Source of the DNA: Polaribacter huanghezhanensis
GTDB taxonomy: Bacteria > Bacteroidota > Bacteroidia > Flavobacteriales > Flavobacteriaceae
Direction of reading: 5' to 3'
Assembly (NCBI RefSeq): GCF_030444335.1
Contig: NZ_CP128595.1
Coordinates: 930,001-994,000, forward strand
DNA length: 64,000 bases
Positions 1 to 8,174 of this stretch are shown piece after piece. Both the position numbers and the translations under genes were made by a program. Numbering within the stretch: position 1 is the stretch's first letter; the number at the start of each line of letters is the position of its first letter. The notes beneath the pieces were generated by a model. It had not been told where the DNA came from. It saw only the letters and a program-made list of their open reading frames with translations, and did not search any database.

Positions 1-170
1 GGCTTGCTCAAGTAAGGGGGTATAGAGGCGAAATTAAAAAAAAATCAGACATCAAAAACAGAATTCGGTTAGATGTTTTTTATATAGAAAATTGGTCCAT
101 CCTTTTAGATGTAAAAATTATCGTACAAACGATATTTAATGTGTATAAAGGGGAAGAAAAAGCTTATTAA
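1..170 (+). CDS. Undecaprenyl-phosphate sugar phosphotransferase, C-terminal end (partial)
   Basis: The open frame enters from the left edge (first full codon at base 3) and ends with TAA at 168-170, giving 55 residues. The visible peptide starts LAQVRGYRGEI, contains RIRLDVFYIENWSILLDVKII and ends in a short charged tail. This is the usual C-terminus of bacterial sugar transferases of the WcaJ/exopolysaccharide priming type, which load the first sugar phosphate onto undecaprenyl phosphate at the inner membrane. The catalytic and membrane parts lie outside the window. The glycosyltransferase that follows starts 3 bp downstream, which fits a polysaccharide operon. The family call rests only on this C-terminal motif. 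Confidence 0.8.
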   Translation, partial: LAQVRGYRGEIKKKSDIKNRIRLDVFYIENWSILLDVKIIVQTIFNVYKGEEKAY

Positions 171-172
171 TT

Positions 173-925
173 TTGAGTGATAACATTGAAATATCAGCAA
201 CAATTGTAGTCTATAATGAAGATGTAGAGACGCTTCAAAAAACAGTTGATTGTTTTCTAAAAACACCCCTTCCTAAAAAATTATACTTGGTTGATAATTC
301 GCCAACAGATGTGTTAAAAGAGCACTTTAAACAAGAAGAGATAGTATATCTTTTTACTAGAAAAAATTTGGGTTTTGGAAAAGCACATAACTTGGTGATT
401 TCAAAATTAAAATCAGAATTTCATTTAATTTTAAATCCAGATGTCACTTTTAGCCCGCAAGTTTTACCCAATTTAATACATGAATTGAATCACCAAGGAA
501 CGGTTGCTATGATTTCTCCTCAAGTTCTATATCCAAACGGAGAATTGCAATATACGTGTAGAAAAAAGCCAACATTTTTAGAACTTATTTGTCGTAGATT
601 AAGAATTAAAAAAGAGTTTACACAACAGCAAGAATATAGAAACTTAGATTTGTCAAAACCCTTTTATCCAGAGTTTATTCATGGTTGTTTTATGGTTTTT
701 AAAACTCAAGATTTTAAAAATATAAATGGATTTGATGAGCGGTATTTTCTGTATCTAGAAGATGCTGATATTTGTAGAAAAGTGATTTTGAATCAAAAGA
801 AAATTTTATATTTTCCTTCAGAAAAAATTACACATCTCCATCAAAAAGCATCAGCAAAAAGGCTAAAATTATTTTATCATCATATAATTTCTGCAATAAA
901 ATATACTAAAAAATGGCAATTTTGA
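173..925 (+). CDS. Family 2 glycosyltransferase (rhamnosyltransferase-like)
   Basis: A 250-residue cytosolic GT-A fold transferase that probably adds a sugar to a lipid-linked surface polysaccharide. Visible motifs are ATIVVYNED at the start of the Rossmann part, LVDNS around residue 40, the DXD-like LNPDV at 87-91 for nucleotide-sugar and metal binding, GCFMVF near 171, and FLYLEDADICRK at 192-203, the ED motif typical of WbbL/RfbN-like rhamnosyltransferases. The only good start is TTG at 173, 3 bp after the preceding sugar transferase, so translational coupling in one operon is likely. Donor and acceptor cannot be read from the sequence. Confidence 0.85.
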   Translation: MSDNIEISATIVVYNEDVETLQKTVDCFLKTPLPKKLYLVDNSPTDVLKEHFKQEEIVYLFTRKNLGFGKAHNLVISKLKSEFHLILNPDVTFSPQVLPNLIHELNHQGTVAMISPQVLYPNGELQYTCRKKPTFLELICRRLRIKKEFTQQQEYRNLDLSKPFYPEFIHGCFMVFKTQDFKNINGFDERYFLYLEDADICRKVILNQKKILYFPSEKITHLHQKASAKRLKLFYHHIISAIKYTKKWQF

Positions 926-938
926 TGTTTTCAGAATG

Positions 939-946
939 TATCTTTG
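939..946 (+). promoter_or_regulatory. Bacteroidota -7 promoter element TATCTTTG for purD
   Basis: TATCTTTG followed by CA matches the Bacteroidota housekeeping -7 consensus TAnnTTTG and lies 24 bp before the purD ATG. It argues against translation starting at the TTG inside the box (944) and for the ATG at 971. Confidence 0.6.
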
Positions 947-970
947 CAGCTTAAAACAACAATACAACGA

Positions 971-2245
971 ATGAATATTTTAATATTAGGTTCTGGAGGT
1001 AGAGAACATGCTTTTGCATTAAAATTAGCAGAAAGCAACAAAGTAAATCAACTTTTTGTTGCTCCTGGAAATGCAGGAACTTCTCAAATTGCAAGTAACA
1101 TTAATATCAATCCAACTGATTTTAAAGCGGTAAAAGAAACTGTATTAAAAAACAAAATTAACATGGTTGTTGTTGGGCCAGAAGCTCCTTTGGTTGATGG
1201 AGTTCATGATTTTTTCTTAGCGGATAATGAATTGAAAAATATTCCTGTTATCGGACCAAAAAAAGACGGAGCTTTGTTAGAAGGATCTAAAGATTTTTCT
1301 AAAATATTTATGGAAAAACACCACATTCCAACTGCACGTTATCAATCATTTACCAAAGAAAATTTATTAGAAGGATTTGCATTTTTAGAAACTTTAAATG
1401 CCCCGTATGTTTTAAAAGCGGACGGATTAGCGGCCGGAAAAGGAGTTTTGATTTTAGATTCTTTAGATGAAGCAAAATTAGAATTAGAAGAAATGGTTTC
1501 TCATCAAAAATTTGGAGAAGCTTCATCCACCGTTGTTATTGAAGAATTTTTAGACGGAATAGAATTGTCGGTTTTTGTGTTAACAGACGGAAAAAGCTAT
1601 AAAATTTTACCATCAGCAAAAGATTATAAGCGTATTGGTGAAGGCGATAAAGGATTAAATACTGGCGGAATGGGGGCAATTTCTCCTGTGCCTTTTGCAT
1701 CCGAAGAATTTTTACAAAAAGTTGAAGAACGCGTTGTAATTCCTACTGTAAAAGGGCTGCAAAAAGATGGAATTGATTATCGTGGATTTGTTTTTATTGG
1801 TTTGATGAACGTTGATGGAAATCCGCAAGTAATTGAATACAATGTGAGAATGGGCGACCCAGAAACGGAAGCTGTTTTACCAAGAATTGAGTCTGATTTA
1901 TTTGATTTATTTGAAGGTGTTGCCAACCAAACATTACACGAAAAAGCGTTTTCTGTAACTTCAAAAGTTGCAACAACCGTAATGTTGGTTTCTGGTGGAT
2001 ATCCAGAAGCATATGAAAAAAACAAAGAAATTTTAGGCGTTGAAAATGTAGAAAATTCTATCGTTTTTCATGCCGGAACAACATCTAAAGATGGAAAAGT
2101 TTTCACAAACGGAGGAAGAGTGATGGCTATTACTTCTTTTGGAGAAACGATTGAAGAAGCATTAAGAAAATCGTACAATTCAATTGATAAAATTTCTTTT
2201 GAAAACATGAATTATAGAAAAGATATTGGTTTTGATTTAATCTAG
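971..2245 (+). CDS. purD: Phosphoribosylamine-glycine ligase (GAR synthetase)
   Basis: Second step of purine synthesis: ATP-dependent joining of glycine to 5-phosphoribosylamine in the cytosol. The protein begins MNILILGSGGREHAFALKL, the PurD N-terminal nucleotide-binding loop. It has VVGPEAPLV, the ATP-grasp core (VLKADGLAAGKGVLI, VVIEEFLDGIELSVF, GDKGLNTGGMGAISP) and VIEYNVRMGDPETEAVLPR. From ATG 971 it is 424 residues, the normal family length. An in-frame TTG at 944 would add nine residues but lies inside the -7 promoter box, so I reject it. It stands alone among polysaccharide genes and has its own promoter. Confidence 0.97.
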   Translation: MNILILGSGGREHAFALKLAESNKVNQLFVAPGNAGTSQIASNININPTDFKAVKETVLKNKINMVVVGPEAPLVDGVHDFFLADNELKNIPVIGPKKDGALLEGSKDFSKIFMEKHHIPTARYQSFTKENLLEGFAFLETLNAPYVLKADGLAAGKGVLILDSLDEAKLELEEMVSHQKFGEASSTVVIEEFLDGIELSVFVLTDGKSYKILPSAKDYKRIGEGDKGLNTGGMGAISPVPFASEEFLQKVEERVVIPTVKGLQKDGIDYRGFVFIGLMNVDGNPQVIEYNVRMGDPETEAVLPRIESDLFDLFEGVANQTLHEKAFSVTSKVATTVMLVSGGYPEAYEKNKEILGVENVENSIVFHAGTTSKDGKVFTNGGRVMAITSFGETIEEALRKSYNSIDKISFENMNYRKDIGFDLI

Positions 2246-2252
2246 AAACAAA

Positions 2253-2310
2253 GCCTCTCGACTCAGCTAGAGAAGTCAAACTTATTGTAAGGTTGAGCGG
2301 AGTCGAAACC
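2253..2310. repeat. Paired palindromic intergenic repeat, CTCGACTC family
   Basis: Left half TCTCGACTCAGCTAGAG and right half TTGAGCGGAGTCGAAACC are imperfect inverted copies of the core CTCGACTCCGCTCGA, about 20 bp apart. The same paired arrangement occurs at 20157-20223. Its place just behind the purD stop suits a REP-like or terminator-like stem. The left copy is partly decayed. Confidence 0.6.
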
Positions 2311-2316
2311 TAAAAT

Positions 2317-2324
2317 TAACTTTG
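2317..2324 (+). promoter_or_regulatory. -7 element TAACTTTG overlapping a start codon
   Basis: TAACTTTG matches TAnnTTTG exactly. Its last base is the first base of the GTG start of the following gene. Either the transcript starts inside the gene, or the true promoter is upstream and this match is fortuitous. Confidence 0.4.
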
Positions 2325-3355
2325 TGAAAAAAATAATTGTAGCACCGCTAAATTGGGGATTAGGACATGCTTCTCGGTGTGTGCCAATTATTCATTTTTT
2401 ATTAGAAAATGACTTTGTTCCGATACTTGCTTCAGACGGAAAAGCATTGACATTTTTACAAAAAGAATTTCCGAATTTAGAAAGTTTAGAATTGCCTTCT
2501 TACAACATTTCTTATACCAAAAATTTAAAATTGGGATTACTTTTTCAGCTTCCAAAATTTGTAAAAACGGTACAAAAAGAAGCCAATGTTATTGCCGATT
2601 TTATTGCTAAAAAAAAGGATGTTATTGGTATCATTTCAGACAATCGGTTTGGAGCTAGAAATGCGAAAATTCCGTCAGTGTATATCACACATCAATTGAC
2701 TGTTTTGTCTGGGATTTTTACTTTTTTTTCAACGAGAATTCATCAGAAAATCATTCAAAAATTTGATGAATGTTGGGTGCCAGATTCTAAAGTAAATTCC
2801 TTATCGGGAAAGCTTTCTAAAGCAACAAAAACAACAACAACTTTAACATATATTGGTGCTTTAAGTCGCTTTAAAAAAGCAGATTTACCAATTAAAAATT
2901 CGATTTTAATTGTGCTATCGGGCATCGAATCGCAAAGAAAATCATTAGAAGAAAAATCATTAGAAGCTTTTAAGAATTATCCTAAAAATATCGTGTTGAT
3001 TCAAGGAAAAATTGAAGAAAATCAAACAAAAAAAGTTGTAGGAAACTTAACAATTTACAACTATCTGCTTTCAAATGAACTAGAAAGAGAAATCAATCAG
3101 TCAGAAATGATTCTTTGTAGATCTGGGTATTCATCCATTATGGATTTGGCTGTTTTAGAAAAGAAAGCTTTTTTTATTCCGACGACAAATCAAACAGAGC
3201 AAGAGTATTTAGCAAACTATTTAGAAGCGAAAAAAGTGGCTCCTTTTTGTAAAGAAAAAGATTTTAAATGGAGTTGTTTGGAAGAAGTAAAAAACTACAA
3301 CGGACTTTCTTATAGTCCAAATAAATTAAACAAAGACTTACTTCGCCTTTTCTAG
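2324..3355 (+). CDS. GT28/MurG-like glycosyltransferase family protein
   Basis: 343 residues with GT-B architecture. The N-terminus (VAPLNWGLGHASRCVPII) carries the Gly-rich GLGH loop of MurG and related GT28 enzymes. IISDNRFGARN and VYITHQL follow in the N-terminal domain. The C-terminal half has the donor-binding segment with ILCRSGYSSIMDLAVLEKKAFFIPT and TNQTEQEYLA. This family is common and conserved in Flavobacteriaceae but its acceptor is not known to me. The GTG start agrees with the conserved MKKI(I/L)VAPLNWGLGH start, although a promoter-like box overlaps it. The last 18 bp overlap the end of the convergent phoR-type gene. Confidence 0.8.
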   Translation: MKKIIVAPLNWGLGHASRCVPIIHFLLENDFVPILASDGKALTFLQKEFPNLESLELPSYNISYTKNLKLGLLFQLPKFVKTVQKEANVIADFIAKKKDVIGIISDNRFGARNAKIPSVYITHQLTVLSGIFTFFSTRIHQKIIQKFDECWVPDSKVNSLSGKLSKATKTTTTLTYIGALSRFKKADLPIKNSILIVLSGIESQRKSLEEKSLEAFKNYPKNIVLIQGKIEENQTKKVVGNLTIYNYLLSNELEREINQSEMILCRSGYSSIMDLAVLEKKAFFIPTTNQTEQEYLANYLEAKKVAPFCKEKDFKWSCLEEVKNYNGLSYSPNKLNKDLLRLF

Positions 3356-4375
3356 GGAAAATGAAAATTCAGAACCTTCTTTAAAGGTACTTTTTAAAAG
3401 AATGGTTTGGTTGTGAGCTTCAATAATATGTTTTACAATTGCCAAACCTAAACCAGAACCACCTTGGTCTCTTGACCTACTTTGATCAACTCTGTAAAAA
3501 CGCTCAAACAATCGAGAAATATGCTCTTGCTTCACTCCTTCTCCGTTATCTGAAACTTTTATAATAAATTTATTTTCGTTATAATCATCAACAGCAACTT
3601 TAGTTAGACCTCCAATTTTTCCGTATTTAATTGAGTTTACAACTAAGTTAATAAGCACTTGTTCAATTTTTTGAACATCGCCAATTACATAAATAGGGAA
3701 TTCATAAACTCTATCAAAAACTAGAGAAATGTTCTTTTTTTTTGCTCTCATTTCAAACAAATCAAATACATTTTGAACGAGTTCTAGAATGTTAAATGGT
3801 TGTAAATCTATTTTTAACCCTTCGGTTTCTAATTTGGCAATCATGTCTAAATCTTTTACAATTGCCGCCAGTCTTTCTACACCTTTATTAGCTCTTTTTA
3901 AGTACTTTTCTAGAATTTCTTTATCTTTTGATGCGCCCTCAATTAAGGTTAATAAATACCCTTGAACAGTAAATAGCGGTGTTTTTAACTCGTGCGCAAC
4001 ATTTCCTAAAAAATCGCGCCTAAAAGAATCTCTTTCTGTTAAATTCTGTATTTCAATACGTTTTCCTTCGGCAAATCTTTGAAGACTTTTAGAAAGTGTT
4101 TCCATATCTGTTGTAACAGATTTTCTTTTTAAATCTTCAATTTCTAATAAGGAAACATCTTCATATATTTTACGAACTCGTCTATAAATAAAATATTCTA
4201 CTCTGTACTGAATGATGAAAAAAGAAATAATTAATAGCGTTATAATAGAAGAAGGTAAAATCCAAAAGCCAAGTTTTTGATATAAAAAATAAGCTAAAAC
4301 ATTGATAACAATCACTAAAATAGCTAAATATACAGCAGTGATAATTGCAAAAGAATATGTTTTTTTTAACTTCAC
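3338..4375 (-). CDS. phoR: Sensor histidine kinase, PhoR type
   Basis: 345 residues, inner-membrane sensor kinase. Two membrane helices (about 8-31 and 36-56) are joined by almost no periplasmic loop. A linker leads to the HisKA helix FLGNVAHELKTPLFTVQGY with the phospho-acceptor His128. The ATPase domain shows the N box (NLVVNSIKYG), DNGEGV and GGSGLGLAIVKH. The lack of a periplasmic domain, and the partner regulator 11 bp upstream in the same operon, match PhoR of the phosphate-limitation system in this phylum. Assignment to phosphate rather than another signal is by family resemblance plus the Pho-box-like repeats upstream. Confidence 0.85.
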   Translation of the reverse strand: MKLKKTYSFAIITAVYLAILVIVINVLAYFLYQKLGFWILPSSIITLLIISFFIIQYRVEYFIYRRVRKIYEDVSLLEIEDLKRKSVTTDMETLSKSLQRFAEGKRIEIQNLTERDSFRRDFLGNVAHELKTPLFTVQGYLLTLIEGASKDKEILEKYLKRANKGVERLAAIVKDLDMIAKLETEGLKIDLQPFNILELVQNVFDLFEMRAKKKNISLVFDRVYEFPIYVIGDVQKIEQVLINLVVNSIKYGKIGGLTKVAVDDYNENKFIIKVSDNGEGVKQEHISRLFERFYRVDQSRSRDQGGSGLGLAIVKHIIEAHNQTILLKSTFKEGSEFSFSLEKAK

Positions 4376-4386
4376 AAGAACGTGTT

Positions 4387-5085
4387 TTAGTTGTTGTTCT
4401 CTTCTAAAACAAATTTATAACCAACACCTTTAATGGTTTTAAAGAAATCGTCGCCAATTTTTTCTCTTAATTTTCTAATGTGTACATCAATGGTTCTTCC
4501 GCCAACAATAACTTCGTTACCCCAAACAGAATCTAAAATAATTTCGCGCTTAAAGACTTTGCCTGGTTTAGAAGTTAATAAAGAAAAAAGCTCAAACTCT
4601 TTCTTGGGTAATATAATTTTTCTGTCGCCTTTAAAAACGACGTATTCTTCTCTGTTGATTACAATATCGCCAATTCTGGTAGTAGTTTCTTGTTCTTCGT
4701 TTTTCTTTAATCGCCTAAGTAAAGATTTAATTTTGCTTACTAAAACTTTGGGCTTAATGGGTTTGGTAATATAATCATCTGCACCCGCATCAAAACCTGC
4801 AACTTGAGAATAATCTTCGCCTCTAGCAGTTAAAAAAGAAACAATTACATGCTCTAATTCTTTAATTTTTCTAATTTTTTCACAAGCTTCAATTCCATCC
4901 ATTTCTGGCATCATAATGTCTAATAAAATTAAATGCGGAATCACTTTTCTTGCAGTTTTTACACCCTCAGCACCGTTTTTTGCGGTAAAAACTTGATATC
5001 CTTCATTTTTTAAATTGTATCCAACAATTTCTAAAATATCTGGCTCATCATCAACTAATAAAATCTTAATATCACTTTTTTTCAT
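4387..5085 (-). CDS. phoB: OmpR-family response regulator, PhoB type
   Basis: 232 residues. The receiver domain has acidic residues D12/D13, phospho-acceptor D56 in LILLDIMMPEMDG and the conserved Lys in ITKPIKPK. The C-terminal winged helix carries FELFSLLTSKPGKVFKREIIL and RTIDVHIRKLREKIGDDF. It is the first gene of the phoB-phoR operon and is read away from the TonB receptor gene. It probably binds the 11-bp repeats at 5144-5191 and so controls itself and the divergent receptor; that link is inferred. Confidence 0.88.
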   Translation of the reverse strand: MKKSDIKILLVDDEPDILEIVGYNLKNEGYQVFTAKNGAEGVKTARKVIPHLILLDIMMPEMDGIEACEKIRKIKELEHVIVSFLTARGEDYSQVAGFDAGADDYITKPIKPKVLVSKIKSLLRRLKKNEEQETTTRIGDIVINREEYVVFKGDRKIILPKKEFELFSLLTSKPGKVFKREIILDSVWGNEVIVGGRTIDVHIRKLREKIGDDFFKTIKGVGYKFVLEENNN

Positions 5086-5108
5086 GATTGTGTATTGTCT
5101 TGTTTATT

Positions 5109-5116
5109 CAAAAGTA
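5109..5116 (-). promoter_or_regulatory. -7 element TACTTTTG for the phoB-phoR operon
   Basis: Read on the minus strand, TACTTTTG matches TAnnTTTG and ends 23 bp before the regulator ATG. The 11-bp direct repeats begin about 28 bp further upstream. Confidence 0.5.
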
Positions 5117-5143
5117 TGGATAAATATTGTAAATCAAAGATTC

Positions 5144-5191
5144 CTTAACAATGATTTAATGACTTAACAATGACTTAACCTTGTGTTAATA
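5144..5191 (+). promoter_or_regulatory. Pho-box-like array of 7-bp direct repeats every 11 bp
   Basis: Five related heptamers lie between phoB and the TonB receptor: CTTAACA (5144), TTTAATG (5155), CTTAACA (5163), CTTAACC (5174) and GTTAATA (5185). Spacers are 4 bp except one of 1 bp. Seven-base direct repeats separated by 4 bp is the architecture of PhoB binding sites. A near-consensus -7 element TAACATTG (5209-5216) follows the last repeat by 17 bp, where an activator would replace the -33 element. Confidence 0.6.
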
Positions 5192-5279
5192 GAAAAGTAA
5201 TTTAGGTATAACATTGTCTTTACAAAAGGACAAGACATTTGCACTTAAGTAACAGATGATATATCTAGAATAAAAAAGA

Positions 5280-8054
5280 ATGAAAAAATTAATTATAGTA
5301 TTTGTATTTTTAAGTCAATTAATTTCTGCTCAGAGCAAAGGAACTGTAAAAGGAATTTTAACTGATGCAGAATCTAATAACGAACCTTTACCATTTGTAA
5401 ATGTATTTATTAAAGGCTCTACTGTTGGGCAAACAACAGATTTTGACGGAAACTATTCATTAAATATTGCTGCAGGAAAATACACACTAGTTTTTAGTTT
5501 TGTTGGATATCAAACGATAGAAAAACAGATTGATGTAAAGGATAAAGAAACCTTGGTAGTCAATCAAAAATTGAGCGCGAAAGCTGGAGTAACTTTAAAT
5601 GAAGTTAAGATTCAAGGAACTATTAATAGAGCAAAAGTTTCTGCAATTTTATTGGACCAAAAGAAAGCCATTGCTATTAAAACAACTATTGGCGCTCAAG
5701 AATTAGAAAGCAAAGGGGTTTCTGATTTGGCAACCGCTGTAACGAAAGCAACCGGAATTTCTAAACAAGAAGGGTCTAATAATATTTTTGTGAGAGGTTT
5801 AGGAGATAGGTACAACTCGACTACATTAAATGGCTTGCCAATTCCATCTAATAATCCATCAAGAAAAAATATTACGTTAGATTTATTTTCTACAGATATT
5901 GTTCAGAAAATAGACATTAATAAAATATATAATGGAACAATTTATGGGGATTTTGGAGGAGCAAATATAAATATTGTTTCTAAAGAACACGTTGGAAAAC
6001 CATCTATGGAAATTGGAATTGGTTCTGGAACAAACTCTAATCTTTCGGGAAATTTTTATTTACAAGATGGACCTGGTTTTTCAGGTTTTTACAAGAATAA
6101 TTATCCAGCAAATGCTTTAACTGGATATAATTTTACAACAAGTTTAGACAATGTTTCTAAAACTCCAATTGCAACACGCATTTCTGTAAAAGGAGGAAAA
6201 AAATATCAAATAGGAGAAGAAGGAAATCTTAATTTATTTGGAACAGCATCTTTTTCTAGCGGATATAAATTTAAAGAAGGAATTCAAAGAGGAAGTGTAA
6301 ACGCACAAGGGTTAGCGTATACGGATTATACTTTTAAAGCATATGATTATAACACCAACACTACAGCGATGCTAAACGCTGCATATAAAGTAAATGCAAA
6401 TAATACGTATAAATTTAGTTCATTGTTTATCAATTCTTCTAGTCAAAGTTTAGATGAATATAGTGGTGTAATTAATGTTTTTGATAACGCAAGTAATGGC
6501 GGAGGCTTTGTAAAAAGAGCAACTTTTGATAAAACAGCATTGTTTGTAAATCAGTTTTTAGGAAATCATAAAATTGGAGATAAAATTACTGTTGATTGGG
6601 GAATCTCATACAATCATATTAACAATGTAATTCCAGACAGAAGACAAAACATGTTGGTTCCTAAAGACAATAATGACCCAACAGGAGTAAAAGTAGTTTC
6701 TGATTTAACTTCTTCTGATAACCATCGTTTTTTCCAAGAATTGTTTGAAGATGAAGTTTCGGCAAATTTTTCAACGTCTTATCTTTTTGCAAAAGACAAA
6801 GAAGAAGTATACAAAGGAAAATTTACAGTAGGTTACAGCGGAAGATTTAAAAAAGTAGATTTTAAAGCAACTCAATTTAATTTTAGAATCAATAGAAACA
6901 CTGTTCAACCAATTGTTGATCCTTCAAATTTAAACGCGTATTTTAATCAAGCTAATTTAACAAACAAATTTTTTAAAATAGAAACATTTAGAGGCGATGC
7001 TTCAACAGCAAACGCTTTAGACCCACAAACCTATTTTGGGAATCAATTTATAAATGGAGGATTTTTAGAAGCACAGTACAAGTTTACACCAAAATTTACA
7101 GCAGTTTTAGGAGTAAGGTTAGAGCATTTATATCAAGATATTAGCTGGAAAACTTCTTTAGATCCAGCAGGAAATAAAAGCACCTTTACAAAGTTTGAGT
7201 TTTTGCCAAACGCAACATTTAAATATGAAGTAAATGACAAAAATAATTTAAAATTAGCGGCAAGTAAATCGTACACATTACCTCAATATAAAGAAAGAGC
7301 TCCATTTCAATTCGAAGAAGTAACTCAAATTAAATTCGGAAATCCAGATTTAAACTTATCTACCAATTATAATGTAGACCTAAGATGGGAGTATTTTCCA
7401 AAAAGAGAAGAAGTTATTTCGATAACAGGTTTTGGGAAAATTATTAAAAACCCAATTAACGAAGTCATTGTTGCTTCTGCAACAAATGATATTTCTTATG
7501 TAAATACAGGAAAACAAGCAACTGTTTTTGGGGCAGAATTTGAAATCAGAAAGAATATTTTTTCTTTAGAAAATGATAAAGAAACAGCAGTGTTGAAAAA
7601 CAAACTATCTGCTGGTTTTAATGCATCATACATGTATTCGAAGCAAGATTTTAACAGATTTAAAGTAATCAACGAAACCAACTTAAATGTAAACTTTACA
7701 AACAAAGAAGGAAGATTAACAGGGGCATCAGATTTAATTTTAAATGCAGATGTAACCTACAAAAAAGACTTTTCTAAAACAGCCAATTTATTAGCAACAA
7801 TAAGCTATAATTATTTTTCAGATAGGGTGTATGCAATTGGTTCTGCAGGAAAAGGAGATCTTATCGATAAAGGAACTGGAAGTTTAGACATCATCTTAAA
7901 ATCAGAACTTTCTAAAAAAATAAAGCTAGGGTTTTCTTTAAAAAACTTATTAAATCCATCAATTAAAAGAGTACAAGAAATTCAAAATGTAGAAGTACTT
8001 TCTTTTAAAAACGGAATAAAAGGAAGTTTATCACTTACTTATAAATTAGATTAA
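5280..8054 (+). CDS. TonB-dependent outer-membrane receptor with carboxypeptidase-like N-domain
   Basis: 924 residues. A signal peptide (MKKLIIVFVFLSQLISAQS) is followed by a carboxypeptidase-regulatory-like beta sandwich (about 22-100: GTVKGILTDAES, PFVNVFIKGSTVGQTTDFDGNYSL, FVGYQT). Then come a plug domain (GISKQEGSNNIFVRGLGDRYNSTTLNG) and a long beta barrel ending in LSLTYKLD. It imports a large ligand across the outer membrane using TonB energy. No SusD partner follows, so it is not a glycan SusCD pair; the next gene encodes a surface-type lipoprotein. Pho-box-like repeats upstream suggest expression under phosphate limitation and hence a phosphorus-containing ligand. This is inferred. 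Confidence 0.9.
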   Translation: MKKLIIVFVFLSQLISAQSKGTVKGILTDAESNNEPLPFVNVFIKGSTVGQTTDFDGNYSLNIAAGKYTLVFSFVGYQTIEKQIDVKDKETLVVNQKLSAKAGVTLNEVKIQGTINRAKVSAILLDQKKAIAIKTTIGAQELESKGVSDLATAVTKATGISKQEGSNNIFVRGLGDRYNSTTLNGLPIPSNNPSRKNITLDLFSTDIVQKIDINKIYNGTIYGDFGGANINIVSKEHVGKPSMEIGIGSGTNSNLSGNFYLQDGPGFSGFYKNNYPANALTGYNFTTSLDNVSKTPIATRISVKGGKKYQIGEEGNLNLFGTASFSSGYKFKEGIQRGSVNAQGLAYTDYTFKAYDYNTNTTAMLNAAYKVNANNTYKFSSLFINSSSQSLDEYSGVINVFDNASNGGGFVKRATFDKTALFVNQFLGNHKIGDKITVDWGISYNHINNVIPDRRQNMLVPKDNNDPTGVKVVSDLTSSDNHRFFQELFEDEVSANFSTSYLFAKDKEEVYKGKFTVGYSGRFKKVDFKATQFNFRINRNTVQPIVDPSNLNAYFNQANLTNKFFKIETFRGDASTANALDPQTYFGNQFINGGFLEAQYKFTPKFTAVLGVRLEHLYQDISWKTSLDPAGNKSTFTKFEFLPNATFKYEVNDKNNLKLAASKSYTLPQYKERAPFQFEEVTQIKFGNPDLNLSTNYNVDLRWEYFPKREEVISITGFGKIIKNPINEVIVASATNDISYVNTGKQATVFGAEFEIRKNIFSLENDKETAVLKNKLSAGFNASYMYSKQDFNRFKVINETNLNVNFTNKEGRLTGASDLILNADVTYKKDFSKTANLLATISYNYFSDRVYAIGSAGKGDLIDKGTGSLDIILKSELSKKIKLGFSLKNLLNPSIKRVQEIQNVEVLSFKNGIKGSLSLTYKLD

Positions 8055-8061
8055 AAAAGCA

Positions 8062-8114
8062 CTTAACATAAGCATAACAACAAAACCCTATGCTTAACAC
8101 ACTTTTAAACTTTA
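8062..8114 (+). promoter_or_regulatory. Second set of CTTAACA-type repeats, with a small hairpin
   Basis: CTTAACA occurs at 8062 and 8093, and TTTAAAC at 8104, exactly 11 bp after the second copy, repeating the heptamer-plus-4 spacing seen at 5144-5191. TAAGCATA (8069-8076) and TATGCTTA (8089-8096) can also pair as a hairpin. The set lies upstream of the lipoprotein gene, so shared PhoB control is plausible. Confidence 0.4.
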
Positions 8115-8174
8115 GATAAAACACACACTAAACAGAAGCCATTTCTTTGTGGTAGAAAATAACTAAAACACAAA

